From Toxoplasma gondii ME49 (taxonomy: Eukaryota; Apicomplexa; Conoidasida; Eucoccidiorida; Sarcocystidae): DNA of 64,000 nt. The notes under the pieces are model-generated. The model was given only the letters and a program-made list of their open reading frames with translations, made no database searches and was not told the DNA's origin. The stretch lies in assembly GCF_000006565.2 (NCBI RefSeq), contig NC_031474.1:372001-436000 (forward strand), given 5' to 3'. Every line of letters starts with the position of its first letter. Position 1 is the first letter of the stretch. Made by a program: the position numbers and the translations under genes. Of this stretch, positions 46,399-59,977 are shown in pieces.

Positions 46399-49300
46399 TC
46401 AGTGGTGCCGCCTAGGCGACTCACTCTCGAGCGCCACTATCACCTTGCCGAGTGTCTCTTCACTTGTTGCTGGTAGAAACTCGTCAACCAAGACAGGGTC
46501 TGGCGCTGAGGGAAGACCATTGAAGCCCTCACAATGAATCTTGGAACCGAGCTCTACATAAAACTGCTCACACAAAGAAAAACGAAATCTATTGCTCGAT
46601 GCGTCTACAGCATAATCCTCCTCCAGGGTAGTGGCAACAACCACAGTAAAGCAACGGGGGAGGTGTGTCGACCTTAAACCGCAAAACAGTTGTCACCATC
46701 ATAGCCAAGTAGAAGAGAATCCTAAACGATGCTCCAATGCCCGTTAGCCGAAAAGGTACCGAAAAGAGAGCAACGCCAGGAAGCAACACAAAGTGGCAAA
46801 GGAACAGGCAAAGTTGCATTAGCAAGGAGGCGGATCGAGAATGTTGAGCAGAAAACGCATTTGGGTCACCCATGCATTCTCACTCAAGTGTGTGTCTGCT
46901 CTGACGAGCTGGCTGCCTTGCACTGCCTCTCTTCCTTCGTGGACTTCCACACTTTTTGTCAGAGAGCCTTACCTTAACAGCATGACCGATGAGCTCGTGG
47001 AAATCTGCTTGGGGAATGCAGTGGACTAGACATTGTCGACGGCACTTGTCTAGTTTGCGAATAAACGGTCCGTTTCTTGAATAGAAAGAGGATGAGTGCT
47101 TCGGGACAAGTTTCTCGGGCTGGAGGGAGTCATGCCCATCCCACATGCGCGGCATTGACATCAGCCGGTTCCTCTCACATTCTGTCTGAGATCTAGCATC
47201 TCCGTCTTCAAGTTCTGGGCGGAAATCCTCAATTCTATTCTGGGAAGAAATGACTTGCACGGATTGTAAGATGAGTCCAATCAAGTTGACAGCATAGAAT
47301 GCCACCCCTCCATCGAGGGGCTGAAGAGGGAGACACTTAGCCGCTTTGGCTGTTGAATCAACTTCTGCACCCTCATGATTTGCCGCAGTGCTTTGGTTAT
47401 CCCTTAGAGACGTGTCTTGATTCTCGGTCTTCACAGAATCGTTAATCTCGCTCAATCTTGTTAGCTCTTTCACAGGCACGAGGGCGCGCCGGATCTTCGT
47501 AAACACGCGCGTTAAACAGTCGAGCACCTGGGTCGTTTCTACCGCGGAAGTTGGGGAAGTAGCGCCCAGAAGAATCTGGACTACTGCGCCATACAATAAA
47601 GTTACTGCCTGCGGAAAAGAGCGAAGAAGAGGAATGGGTAGTATCGAGAACCGCCTTTTTCATAGTCAGTTGTCCACACGGCCACGGGAGGAGGCGACAG
47701 ACCCCGTGAATGGTGTTGGCATCAGTGGGAGGTGACTTACGGAGGGGGATTAGCCGTGATTTGGGTCACGAGAGAGGCGCGAAAAATTTCTGTGGCACGA
47801 CAGCTATCAGGCCACCACTGACTTTTCATTCACGAACACTGCTACTGGTTACGCAAGACAGATATCCACACTCCATGTTACGTATCTTTTACTCCATTTG
47901 CAGCAACGGAAAACACTAGCGAGTGCGCTATCCGAGACCACAAAGTTAGTGTCTCCCATGTCCGTGACTCGAGCTGACGTGCAGAGGTGCCGACCTTTTG
48001 TTTCAGTTGGCTTGAAGTCTGGATGGCTTGAAGTCGCGTTTGTCGCCGCGTTGTTACGGGCACTTCATTCAACCAGTCGTCGTTCGCGACTTTACCATAT
48101 TTTGCAATGGAGGACACACGGAGCGCTTTTAGAGCAGACAGGTAGGCGCTGCGATGCACCGTTTCATTCGCCACCAGTTCCGCTAGTGCTTCTGGAATGC
48201 TACACCATATGTGCAGAAATACACAGACACAGCGAGAAGAACAAATCGAGATATCTGCTACGTACGTAGCGTCTACAATCACACGCCCGCGCCTTTCTCC
48301 CAGAGAGAGCTTATCCATACACGGAGGTCGGAATCTTCACTGAGGCGGGTGCGAGCGCATGCCCCCCTCGCTCTTGCTGGTGTACACCTACGAGCCGTGT
48401 CCATCCCTTTCCCGAGACGAAGCCGTTGACGTTTCTAAGCCACTAGGAGACTGAGCAGCTTTTTCGTCTCTCGCCCCCCTCTTCTGTGAGAAAACTCTAC
48501 TGTCTGTCTAGCCTTCCTCTCTCAAGATTGATAGCGTAATTACCTCCCGAGAGAGTTGTCGGGAGCCGGTAGCAGAGGTTTCCTTTCAGCCTCGACGCAC
48601 AGCTCCATGTATCAGGTCCTCTTCGTGAAGAGCTCACCCGCTTGTCATCAGAAAGTACGCTTTTCTTGCCTCACACGAGGAGGTTTGCTCTCCAGACGAT
48701 GTAACAAGAGGCAAAAGACAATCAAGCTCTCGCTTGGTTCCACAGAAGCCATCACTTGAACAGAATATAGGCAGTACGATGTGGGAAGCAATTTGCCGTA
48801 CGCCGTCGTATAAGCAGTCTTCGTCGGAGGTGTCTGCAGCACCCTCGTCTTGAGAATTCAGAAGACGCAGAATCCATTGTATTGCCGCCTCCAACGCATG
48901 TCGCCGTATGTGCTGGTGGTGAGTACGATGTCGGAAACTGACAAGCCGGCCGAGTAATGCCGTAAAGATGCTCTCATGAAGAGTGAGAGCGGGCGGGACG
49001 ATAGCGAGAAGGCACGAGAGAGAAGCCGTATTGCAAGAGGAAGGAGGGAGAGAAACGAGGGAGTTCAGCATGTCCAGGAGCGGCTCCTCAGGCACATCGT
49101 CGAGGGAACCAATACCGTCCACAAAATCATTCACCCTCGTTTCGGCTTGGCTGACAACGAGGGTCTTCAGGATTCTGCGCAGAACGCGAAGGACAACTTT
49201 GGTTGTCACCCCGGTAATGAAAACGGCTCTGCCGAGACGATTGCAGCAGAGTATGTTACTGCTTCCGTGTCCCTGTTCGCCAAGATTGCATCCCGCTGAG

Positions 49301-52300
49301 TGCTTGGGCCACGTACCTGAAGATGGTAAGAGTGCTCTCTACGCTGTGTGAATCTTCCTGTCCGCTTTGTTCCTGTTGATCTTGTTTCTGAAGGAGGGGA
49401 CCGCTTACAGCTAAGGTCGCTGCAAACAATTGGGTTCTTTCGTCCTTGCCGCAGCTTTCCACCAGCCAGTCGATCTGCAGCAGTAGGGTTTCTAGAATCT
49501 GTCGCACAAACACACGCACATACACATGGGCTGCAAACGACGATCCAATTTAGACGCCAAACGGACGCAAAGAAATGCAGCCTGGCTGCGTGCTAGGCAC
49601 TCTGAAGGATATTTAAGAAGCTACGCTCTTTACCTTCGCACAACATACCGCTTTGATGGGGCTACCAGAGTCGCGGATGCACTGTTCTGCGAGAAGGTCT
49701 GAACGGCTCAGTTTTTGACAGACGTCAGAAAGAATCGGTTGAAGACGGCCAGCTCCGAGAGTCTGTTTGCATCCAGTTACAAAAATAAGACACATTTCTG
49801 TATACGAAAAGCGTTGGTCACTCGTCCGGCTTCGATATGACTCGCCCTCTAGCGCCAGATGAAATTCCTGTAGCTGTTGTTAAGGGGATACAGTTCTGGT
49901 ATTCCACGTTTGTCAAGACGCAGCAATGCATGCCGCGAACAAGGATTTCGAGAAGGCGAGACGAATGAAACACTTAGAGACGTCCTGCCCCTTGCTCAGG
50001 ATACGCGTCACCAGCTTCGGTGAGATTCGCAGTAAGTACGAGGCCGAATGAGGGGTCAAGATCTGCAAATAGTATCCTTCATCAGCTCAAATCTGATTCA
50101 GTTCGTCAGCATAAATTCGTCTAGTCAAAATCTAGCAAGAAAAAGTGACTAGAAAACATTCAGGAGGACGCACCTTGTCGCCAACAGATTTGAGCACAGT
50201 GACGGAACCCTGAAAACAAGGAAACAACCGGGCGCACGAAAGATTGGGAGATAACGGCTAACCGTTGTCCATAACGGTAGGAACAGGCCATCTTGCTCGC
50301 AAGGTTGCGGAAGCGTTATCTTACATCAAGCAGTTTTGTGAAGACAACCAGTACAGCAGCCCTCTGCTTGAGCTCCAGGGGGCACGTGACCTGCACCAAA
50401 AAGACAGTTGTCTCTCAACAGAAAATAGACTGACCCTTTCCCGTTTCCTCACTGTAGTCAAACCGACAGCTGCAACTACGAAGCATGTGCATAGGTGCAC
50501 ACGACGCCGCATACAGAGCTTCGTATATTTATCCTGGACGATACTTATAGGCTGCTGTTGGAAAGAATTGTCTGTCGTGTAAGGAGCGACTTCTCTTCGT
50601 ACCTACGGGTATGAAGTGTACGGCTGTTTTTCGCAGCAGAAGTTTTAAGCAGCTCCGCACCGTGTTAGACTTACGTCGAAGACATCCTCGAACAACTTCC
50701 AGTAAGAGACGGGGTCGACGTACGCACCAACCTAAAAGAAAAGCATTTTCATTAGCACATCCGCAGTGGCTTTAATAATTGTACTGCCTTTCCGCGTCAC
50801 TGGTGGAGTGCATCGACTCGATGTCTGATATTCGGTGAAACGCTCTGCAGATTGGCTATGACAACACAGAGATGAAGGGATCATGCAACACGTCAAGAAG
50901 GCCAAATGCCACCTACCATCTTGAGAGCTTCGTCGTACAGGGGCAAGAGACCATTTGGAAGGACGGCTTTTCTCGCATACAAATTAGAACAGAAATGGAC
51001 TAGTTCTTCCTGCAGAACATGTACATCCGGCATACACAGAAGTCGCCCATATTATAGTCTACTCGTGCGGATGATTGCTGACGAAGATCGGAACGAGATT
51101 CGAGGGCTGTTTCTTGAAACGCCTAACAGTGCGGTCACACCTACCAGCCATTCTGTGATGGATTCCTCTACATACGCCAAAGAAGCCACTAACAATCGGG
51201 CTGAGCTTTCACTCTTGACTGCAAAAGAACACAGTACCGTTTTACGGTGAGCAATGAAGCCGAAACGCCTGATTAAGATGGGTGAGCAAATCGGGGACGC
51301 TGGATGTGCTTCACCGGGTTTTCCCGCTCTGCCGACCTTCTTTAAAATCAGTGACTTCCTTGAATAGTCCTTTGGCATAACGGCGGAAGTGGACCTTGAC
51401 CCAGCACCTGGATCCGAGACGCGGGCGTGTCACAGGCTTCGCCAAAACATCGTCGAGCTCTCCGAGCAACTCTTGCAGGCCACTGAAGCTGCCGCCCTCA
51501 GTTAAACTGATCGTCTGTGTTTCATACTCTCGAACGAATTCAGCGTCGAGGGCAGCGGCACTCTCTGGGAGACTTGTGCAACCTGTTTGCTTTGGATTTA
51601 GGCACCCTCCTAGGGGAAATGGAAACGATCCTCGGCCCTGCATTTGATTAACCCCGCAGCATTCCGTACAGACCGTGTGACTTTATTACCACACGATTAG
51701 TAGTTATGGAGACACAAACATCTCTCAGGTCTCTGGTAGGTGAACTGATTGAAGAGTAGTTAATGGGAGTACTTGTGCTGTTTTTGCCTTTCTCAGTGCG
51801 GCGTCGTTGCCTTACTTCATAGGTCCACGGTTGTTGATAGTTTAGTTGCCTCACGGCTCTGATAACGCAATCACCGACCAAATACAGGACAGAGATTGTG
51901 GCCCTACATGCTTTCCGGACGCGGCGAGCGTGGACTATCAACTGAAACAATTTGTTACAGCAAGGCACCGGGGTAAAATGGAAAGGAAGGTACGGATTCG
52001 CGGATCCTCTCCTGATCGGCCAGTAGGATCCACAGGTAATACGGTGTGCCATTCTCGAAGGAGGCAACCAAAGACCAGAATGAAAAGGTTACCTCACCGG
52101 ATGTCTTTCTCTTTCTCCTTTTCGTAGAGCTCGCCGCACTTCTCAATGAGCCAGTAGACAAGTTTCTGAAGCAATTTCCACAGCAATCTCCCTGTCTCCT
52201 GTAATGCCCGTAAGTGTGTTTCTGGCTTCCGCAAAGATGAAGATAGAACTATTGACCTTTTTCCGAGGTTAGTATTTAACAATGTTATCTCGGTTCGAGA

Positions 52301-55300
52301 GAACGCCGCTGGCGACTTTGCGGATTTAAGAGAGTTTCCTAGCGCCTCTGTTTCTCGAGGGAAACAGTTCTCTTGACATAACCAACTTATGTCTGAAGAA
52401 GCTGAACTACACCCGAGTCACACTTCCTCTTCGTGTGCTTCTCCATTCCAGTGTGAGAGTAGTCACAGCTCATTAGTGGCGGTTGTCACTGGCAACAACT
52501 ACGTGGCAAGCATACCTGTATAGATGTGTTTTCGTCGAAGATGCCCGTTAGCAAATAAGGAAAAAGCCAGGATTCGTAGTCTCCCCTGTAAAGAAAACGT
52601 CATGTTTTAGGAATGGACATGCCAATCAAACACTCAGACTCTTCAATGATACTGCCTACAGACGGAATCATTGATTCACGCAAAGACAACTTACTTGTCG
52701 GGAAGACGGTGGATCCATTGGACGATGGTTTCGTAGAAGTACATTCGTACTGCGGGGGCTCGGTCAACCACCAACCGAGCAAGGTAATTATGCTGGAAAA
52801 GAAAGTGGAACATACCAGATCGAAATTCGTGTCATCCAAAATAGGATGTCGACAACAGGCGTGTCTTCAATTTTCATGCGCGTCCCATCTGCATCTGATT
52901 TCAAGATGGCGCGACCTCGCAACTCCTTCATGAACAGGTGACTGTCGTCTCTCGTATATATCAGTGCAGTTGCCAAGCCGCATTTGTACGCTGTTTCCTA
53001 TTGTCACGTGTCCTTTGCTTTATGGAAGGAGTGAATTCGGTCATAAGGGCAATTGTGAGCGTACTCCACTACTCACGCAGACACGAGCACCAGGACATTC
53101 ACCGTTTGACCTACTGTAGACCAGGGTTCGTAAAAAGCTTTGATGGGGACAACATTCGGATCCTGCCATCCCACCAGCATCTGAAAATAGACCAAGCAAA
53201 GTTCAAAGAGCATAAGGGCATGTTTTCTCATCGAATGCAAACTGGATCTACCGAGCCCTCAATGGAGATGTCGATTCATAACTGTCGGCTGTTGCGATCC
53301 ACTGTGTTTTATCGTTCGCCGCCGCCGCAGCTCAGCAACTGTAACCTGATCTCCGGTGCCATCAGTTGTCAACGAAGCCATGAGGGTTAACGAACAGTCG
53401 GGTAGCTCTGTTACCTGCACAACGGACGCGTTATACTTGTATTGGCCACATTTCATTACTGCGCTTATGGCTTTGAGGCCATGTAACCGAACCTAATGAA
53501 GGGCATGACATTTCCAATCCCGGCACACAACATAAGGGTGACTCTGGAGAGGCAAACTTCATCGACAGCGTTCTCTTGCAGCCTGCTCCGGGACCTGTCG
53601 TGCGCTAGATAATACTCCAAGCCTCTTGAGATGGAGTACGAATCCTCGAAGAATCCGATTGGCCTTCTTCCAAATTACCTTGGAATGCGGGTGGACGAGA
53701 CAAGAAAACAGGGACCTGTTCGTGAACGCACAGAGGCAGTTGCTTCCTGCATATACCGAAGCTGCTCTCACATACGTGAGTGGTGATGTCGTCTCTCAGC
53801 TACTGTCGTGACTCACCTGGCTAAGGCTTCCGTGAAGTGAAACAGTCCGTCATGATGGTGATCGCAGAAATTACAGATGTGCGCACAAGCGGCAACCTGG
53901 ATAGCTGCGCACTGGTCCATTGCACAGGCGCGAAGAATGCTGACGATACCGTCCATATTTTCCCATATCTGAAGCCAGGACCCCACAGAAAAGTATGTAC
54001 GAGCTCCGGAATTCACATCGTCTTCGGCGGGGCCATTCGAAAAGAGTGCAGCTCCAAAGTTTTGCTGTAGTGAACGCGTCACCTAGCGATCCAAGCACGA
54101 AGAGCGGGAGACAAAAATTGGCAAGCGTGTTCCTCCACGCAACGAATTACATTTATATCCAATCTAGAATTTGGCCGTGATGCCTTACAGCGTCGTCGGA
54201 GCAACGTTCCACGAGGGCAGAAACGAACTTGAGCATGGCACCTCGGACTTCCTCGCTAGATTCTACTGGGATCAGCTGCAGAGAGTAACACACACGTCAT
54301 CCACTCGAAGGTACATGCCGCTCTTCGAATTTATTTTCCGCTCCTGTAGAATTCAGCAAGTTCCACAGCAGTTTCGAGGCCTCACTTGAGTTGGTTTCTG
54401 CCCCGGGGGGGGGCGCATCACCTCGGGAAGGTGCGCCACCCTACATACACAAACAAACTAGGAGTCATTCGAGATGTTACAGGACGCGAGCGACCAATCG
54501 ATTTCTTTTGAGAAGCAGGCTTCTCCTCTTACCCCTCAACGTCTTGGGACCCAAACCTCATGACGGCGACTGCAGCAGACAACAAAGCGGGAAGTACAGG
54601 TTCATGTTACTGTGCAGTTTTTTATGAATCCGCTCTCGCCAACCGGCTTGGGAGGGGAGAAACCCGTAGGTTGTTTTTGTTGCACTGAGGTCCCCGACAA
54701 TCGAGGCAGTGACCACGGATGGAGGGTCAAGAAGAGTGATCACCCGAAATTGCCGCAAGACATCAGGGGAGCGTATTCTGTTAGGTCTCTCGAAGAAACA
54801 CCTGTTTTTAGGTAGAGGATGTGGCCTTCCAATGCTTCTCACTTGGAATAGCAACACGAAGGAGGCCATCCACCGCAGAAACGTGCTTAGCCATGCTGCA
54901 AGAAAAAAATCAAGAGGACGTGGAAACCGTTCGAGGAAATGAGAGCTTCGTTCATGAAGTCCAATGGGAAAGTGATACGATCAGAAGCATTGCTGCATCG
55001 CTTTGTTGAGGATTCCGAGGACCGAGGGCGCCTTCATCCCAGTGGTAAACTGTTGATCGTCGTTTGCTCGTGATCACCTCTCACCTGCTTGAGATCTCAG
55101 CCGCCAATTCTCTGCAAGTTTCGGACCAGTGTGAGAGCATGTCCATCAAGGGACCAGCTGCGGTAGTCAGTAAGAGGTCGTATGCGTCTAGAAAAGAAAA
55201 GCATAGGCGTCAATCTTCATTTTCAGGTTGGCGTAGCTTTTTTGGGATGGTTTTCTGTCCTCATTTGCATTTGGTAGAATTCTCTCATCGGGACCTGTCC

Positions 55301-56379
55301 GCTGCCTCTAGAAAGCTGACAAAGGGAAAGATGTTGGAGTCGTCTCTGGCCATGACAGGAACAAGCGACGACCGTTTGCCTAGGTGCTCCAGCAAGAGGC
55401 CAGAAAAGTGACTGTTGATTCTTGATTGCTTCCGTTTCTAACGACGATATCAGGTGAACAGATGTTTCGCTGAGCAGCGCTATGGACGAAGATGTGTTTA
55501 GAATCAACGCCGCATGTGCCAGGAGACGAAGAATGTCCAGTTCATCTGCTACAGTGATTGTCGGAAGTCCGAATCTCATCTGTATTTCATGGATTACACA
55601 CCATTCTGTCGGTGTCTCAGGTATGCTGTACTAACAAGTTTCCGCTCATGCGGGGCCGTCAGCGTTTTTTCCTCTCTGCCACACGAGAGGAAAAGGCGGA
55701 GGCAAATGAACACTGTTAAAAGTGAAGCCTTGTCAAAATCGATTTGGCAACGTCGAAGCAAAGCAATCGTAGCTCATGTGAAATGTCTGATGGAGAAAGG
55801 CACTATCTACGACCGACTGCTGCAGGACTGCTTACAGGGGGGACATTCTTGGTGGAGAAAACATGCCTTGAGTTTCTGCAACGCCCGAAGCCTAGATAAT
55901 ACACTTCGGTCATCCGCCAAAATATTGGCTTGTCTCCGTAGAAAACTTTGCAGATGCTGCAGGTAGCAAACTCGGGGCAGCAACGGAAAATGTCGTTGCA
56001 AATATGTGGCCTTTTTCTAGAATATATGGAAAGCTAAGGAATCCATTATTCGAACTAAAAACGCATAAAACGCGTGACGCACTTCTCTGTCTCCGGTTTT
56101 CCAGGGAAACTCCAAGAGGTCCTCTTCCGGAGATTGGACAGACGAGAGATGAGCATCATCCTGGGGACTTTTCCCTGGGGGAGTACCCACCCCGAGCGAA
56201 GAGCAGTGGACAGAACGGAGAGGTTCTCTTTTCCAGACTGAAAACTGTGCAAGGTCAATATTTTCGAAAGACGTTTTCTGTTTTCTTTCGCGGGCTTGTT
56301 TCCGCCAGGTCAACTGGACAGAGCCAGGAGCCGGGGAGGAGAGGTTCATTTGCTTCCATATCTCTTCAACGTCCTCCAT
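46399..56379 (-). CDS. DNAAF5-like: HEAT-repeat protein resembling dynein axonemal assembly factor 5 (DNAAF5/HEATR2)
   Basis: Exons, 5' to 3': 56379-56083, 55956-55836, 55548 to an unresolved end, 55187-55085, 54895-54843, 54569-54533, about 54384-54315, 54275-54189, 53968-53817, 53746-53679, 53458-53415, 53180-53077, 52941-52816, 52585-52516, 52198-52098, 51858-51816, 51637-51337, 51218-51145, 51009-50917, 50731-50675, 50209-50174, about 50062-50012, 49762-49649, 49498-49317, 49228-48638, 48199-48096, 48018-47882, 47608-46973, 46563-46399. Phases match at nearly every join, giving about 1400 residues of helical repeats. The run SARLLVASLAYVEESITEWL, then VGAYVDPVSYWKLFEDVF, then LASVFRCCKWSKRY, occurs in the order of comparable segments in DNAAF5, a cytoplasmic factor that pre-assembles axonemal dynein arms. 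The start ATG is in CACAATGGAG. Gene structure is well supported; orthology is a hypothesis, and another HEAT scaffold is the alternative. Confidence 0.75.
54405..54413 (+). repeat. run of 9 G beside an acceptor of the HEAT-repeat gene
   Basis: A CCCC-G9 block, C9-GGGG in the transcript, sits immediately upstream of the GCAG acceptor candidate for exon 7. That acceptor gives a reading phase that disagrees with exon 6. A CAAG acceptor 13 bases downstream restores the phase. Confidence 0.8.
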
Positions 56380-59300
56380 TGTGGCAGAGCACTCGACAAA
56401 AGGTGCATCCAAGCTCTTATGGTTTCGGAGAAAGAGGAACGCAAGGTAAATTCGAGTTCTACCTCGTGGTGAGTCTGACTCTTTGTCTGACAGGGCATCC
56501 AGTGAATCTAGGTAAGCGGCTGAAGGGGCTTTCTCTGCGGTTGCCAAATCGGATAAAATTTTGCTCGCACAAAACGGCTGATATTTCAAGCGAGGTTTGT
56601 GCGATAGATTTTTTGCAAAGTGGGAGATAATGTAAAAGGAGAAAAACCAGTTTTCGTTACTCATGCTTATCAAGCACAGGTTTCTCAGCGTCTCGTAGCT
56701 GCGGACTGTTGTACGCGCACTGGGACCGGGCGATGCATGCTTTTAGTGCCCTTCCTCGTAATGCGGCTCTGAAGCAGAGCTGCAGATGTGCGTAAAAGGA
56801 AACCCGATGTCACTGTGTTCGAAGCACCTCAACACATATTTCTGGAAAAAGCAAGGAAAGGAACGTGTAGAGTCGAGGCAGCAGTCCAAACGATCCCCAG
56901 ACTAGCTGCCCAAAATGTGACAGCGCCGGTCAACTGAGGAATTAAAGAAGTCCCGTCTGAGGTTTATCCGGAGACTCTCGACTAGTGTTTTGGTTTGAAG
57001 ACACACAGTTATGCGGAGGAAAGACCACTGGTTAGTGTTCTCGAAAGCGCCAGCAGAAGTCCCGACTTGGGCCTTTTTTGGTGGCGGGGGGGGGGGGCAG
57101 TTTCGTCGAGATACAGGATACTCGACCCAAATCAGTCCGTTGCTTTGGGCGTTTGTCAAGACACCCGTGCAGCATTCAGTAACTTTGTCTTGGCGTGAAC
57201 GACTACGCTTTCCGCATCCTGCCGTCTAGTTATCAATTTGGTCTCCCATGTCAACCCTAAAGCAGACTCGTTGTCGTGCGACACAACAGATAAACGACGG
57301 TCGTTTACACTTTGTGCCACGACTTTATGCCAACTACGTGATACTTCAAAGTGCTTTTCACTAATCATGCCTTTTTTCGACAGTACTGTAGCTCACATGA
57401 GTATCCAAACTGCAGACAACCGGCAGCTCTCTTGCAAGGGCACAGCGTTTTACTCAGGAAGGGAACGCATTTAGGCTCGTGAATACATGGAAGCACCATT
57501 TTCTGCAGCCTTTGCGCTTCGAACTCTAGACACATCCGATATGAACGTGTGGCGTTTTTTTCATTCGAAGAGGATTTCTAAAAGGATACACTGCACTTCT
57601 GGCATCCCTTCATGACGTGTTCTGGCGCCTAGGCTAACTTCCTGCATGTTCACCACACCTATCTTACACTGTGTTCAGTGGCTAAAGTTTCAGTACAATT
57701 CCAGGCTTCGTCTCCTGTGGAGCGAGAGAAACTCACATCAGCTCCTTGAAACACTGACTGGGTTTGTCGGGAAGGATGACCTGATGCGGCCCTTTTCCAA
57801 ACAGAATATAGTTCTACAGACTGCTGCAGATCGGTGAAATCCGTCACACTGCGTCACACGGGCCCCTCTTTTCGTATGGCAGGCAGCCTACGCGCAGAGC
57901 TTGTGCAACCACAGCCTTAGAATATGTCTGAAACTCAACAAGTTTTCACCACAACAATTCAGGTTCACAGATCCCACTTCCTGATACGTAACCATACACT
58001 AAATGAAGGCCGATGGTCGAGATAGGGGAAAGCAAGTTGTATATTCTCGACTCCACCGAGAGTGCCAAAATCAAATTTGCAGCAACGCAAAAGCGTTGTG
58101 CGTACCGCTGACGAGCATAACACCAATTACAAAGTAAAGTAAGCTGGTTCTTGCGTAGACGCAAGTACTACGAACAGGAGTGGAGCGACACCTTACAGGA
58201 CCAACAGAACTTTCTCATTTTATGCGGCAGAAACTTCTTCGTTGCTGTCTGTTTTCGGCCGATACCCTAAAGGATGCATGTGCGGATAATCTAATAGTCT
58301 TCGTTGCTCATGATCCATACGGCACTTCAGTTCCTCCACAAAAGGGCGAGGGGAAATGCAGTCCTCGCCAGCTCACACCAATTTGGTGTAGAGCGTGCCC
58401 AAAAGCAAGGCAAATGTAGACCGGCCGCAGTGCAAAGACTATTTTTGTTTTTACTTTCTACAATCGAGCGTCTAGCTCTGATCAAAGGATTTCAAAGGCA
58501 ACAGCGCCTACTGAAGTCGGAGCATGTGGTATATGCAGGACCTCCTGGCTGTCCGAGGTAACACGTGTCTCATTCATGGCTTTTTGCGTGGTGGATGCCC
58601 AAACTGCATGCTTCCGAAAGATGCCTTTTGCCCTCTTCCGTAAAAATTAATTGGTTTCTGACCGAATTTCCCACTATTTTTCAGTGTTCCTCTCCGGAAG
58701 TGAGTGAGATCGCAGCTTTTCTCTTTCTCTGTGGTCCTGCATGCCCTCCATGAGTCGCAGGATCGCTGATTCGTCGATGGGGCACGGAATCATTGCTTTA
58801 CCTTGGGTGACCGCAAGGCAGTATTGGATTTTCTAATCGGGGACGTCTTTGCAACCACACACCCCCGTTGTGCTTGTTTTTCAAAGATTTTCGCGGCTTT
58901 TGAAATGTCATCTAGTTCGATCCCGTATCTCTTCCCGTCTATCAGCTTTGCTGTTTTCGCTCGTAGAAAACGTATTCAGCGGTCGTACTCACTGGATCCA
59001 AACGTCTTTCTCCTTCTGTCTGGTTTTTCCGCTTTATGCCGTTTTCATCTAGTATGAGGCGCTTCTCCTCTTTCCAGCAAGACCCCGTTTTCTCCTCGTG
59101 TCTTCGTGCCCGCGCTGTCGTTTCGAGGACACCGGTACCTGGAAGACAGACTCACCGCACTCACGTCTGCGTCGAGTTTCTTGTCCGGTAACTTCCGTTG
59201 GATCTCTCTCTACTGCTTCATCCCGCGCTCCATTTCCGTGAATTCACCGACGCTGCTGTTCACATTTGCGTTCTGCCTGGTTCTTGCGTTGACTCCATTT

Positions 59301-59977
59301 GTCTCTTCCCAGTGGAGACACCTTTTCCCTGTTGGAGTGGCGACCTCGCAGCTGCGGGATTTTCGGCGTGAAAAAAGACTTCTCGCATCCCAGCGGCGAC
59401 TGCGTTCTTGCTTCCTGCCTCCCTCCTTCCTGCCTGTGAACGTGGAGATCGCGTCGTCTGGCGGACCCGCCGATGAGCGCGTCGCCTGTGTCTCTTGCGT
59501 CTCTCTGACCCCGGAGAGAGAGACACTTGCTTTTTTGTCGCGGTCTCTGTGGTCAGTCTGCTGTGTATGCATGACTGTCTCCCCACGACTTCTATGCACG
59601 ACGTCTTCTTTTCGTCTTCTTCATCTCTTGCGCTCCCTTTGCTCTTTCCGCCCGATGCCGCCGGCCTTCACGCGGGTTTTAAGTTGAAAGAAAGTGTGGA
59701 TCTGCGGGCATGGGCATGTGGAGTCTCGTGCATCTCCTTTTCCGTCCGGTCCCCAACACGGCCTTTGTCTCCATCTTTTCCCCATTGCCACGCTTTCCAG
59801 TGCTTGTGCGAAAGCAGAAACGCGTGAGGAAGAAACGGGTCTGAAGCCCGCGTTCTCCGAGAGACAAATCGAGGGCGCGAAGGAAGTGGCAAAGCCGTCA
59901 GACAATTCCTGAAGCAAAAGAGAAGGAGGGAAGAGGACGAGAAGACCGAACTCGGTGTGTCTGCCTTGGCGTCTGCG
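56380..59977. promoter_or_regulatory. 3.6 kb divergent region between the HEAT-repeat and phosphodiesterase-type genes
   Basis: The flanking starts are 56379 (minus) and 59978 (plus), so both 5' regions lie here. TGCATGC elements occur at 56734-56740, 58605-58611 and 58738-58744. From about 58850 to 59970 the plus strand is strongly pyrimidine-rich, typical of a long coccidian 5' UTR or promoter. The ORF at 59106-59687 is a by-product of that bias. A run of 11 G lies at 57086-57096. Confidence 0.55.
57086..57096 (+). repeat. run of 11 G
   Basis: Eleven consecutive G lie in the divergent spacer upstream of the HEAT-repeat gene. The run is probably length-variable. Confidence 0.85.

Noticed and set aside
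59106..59687. Plus-strand ORF of 193 codons before the phosphodiesterase-type gene
   Set aside because: It is CT-rich, Leu/Ser/Phe-biased and matched by an open minus frame; it is best read as 5' UTR or promoter sequence.
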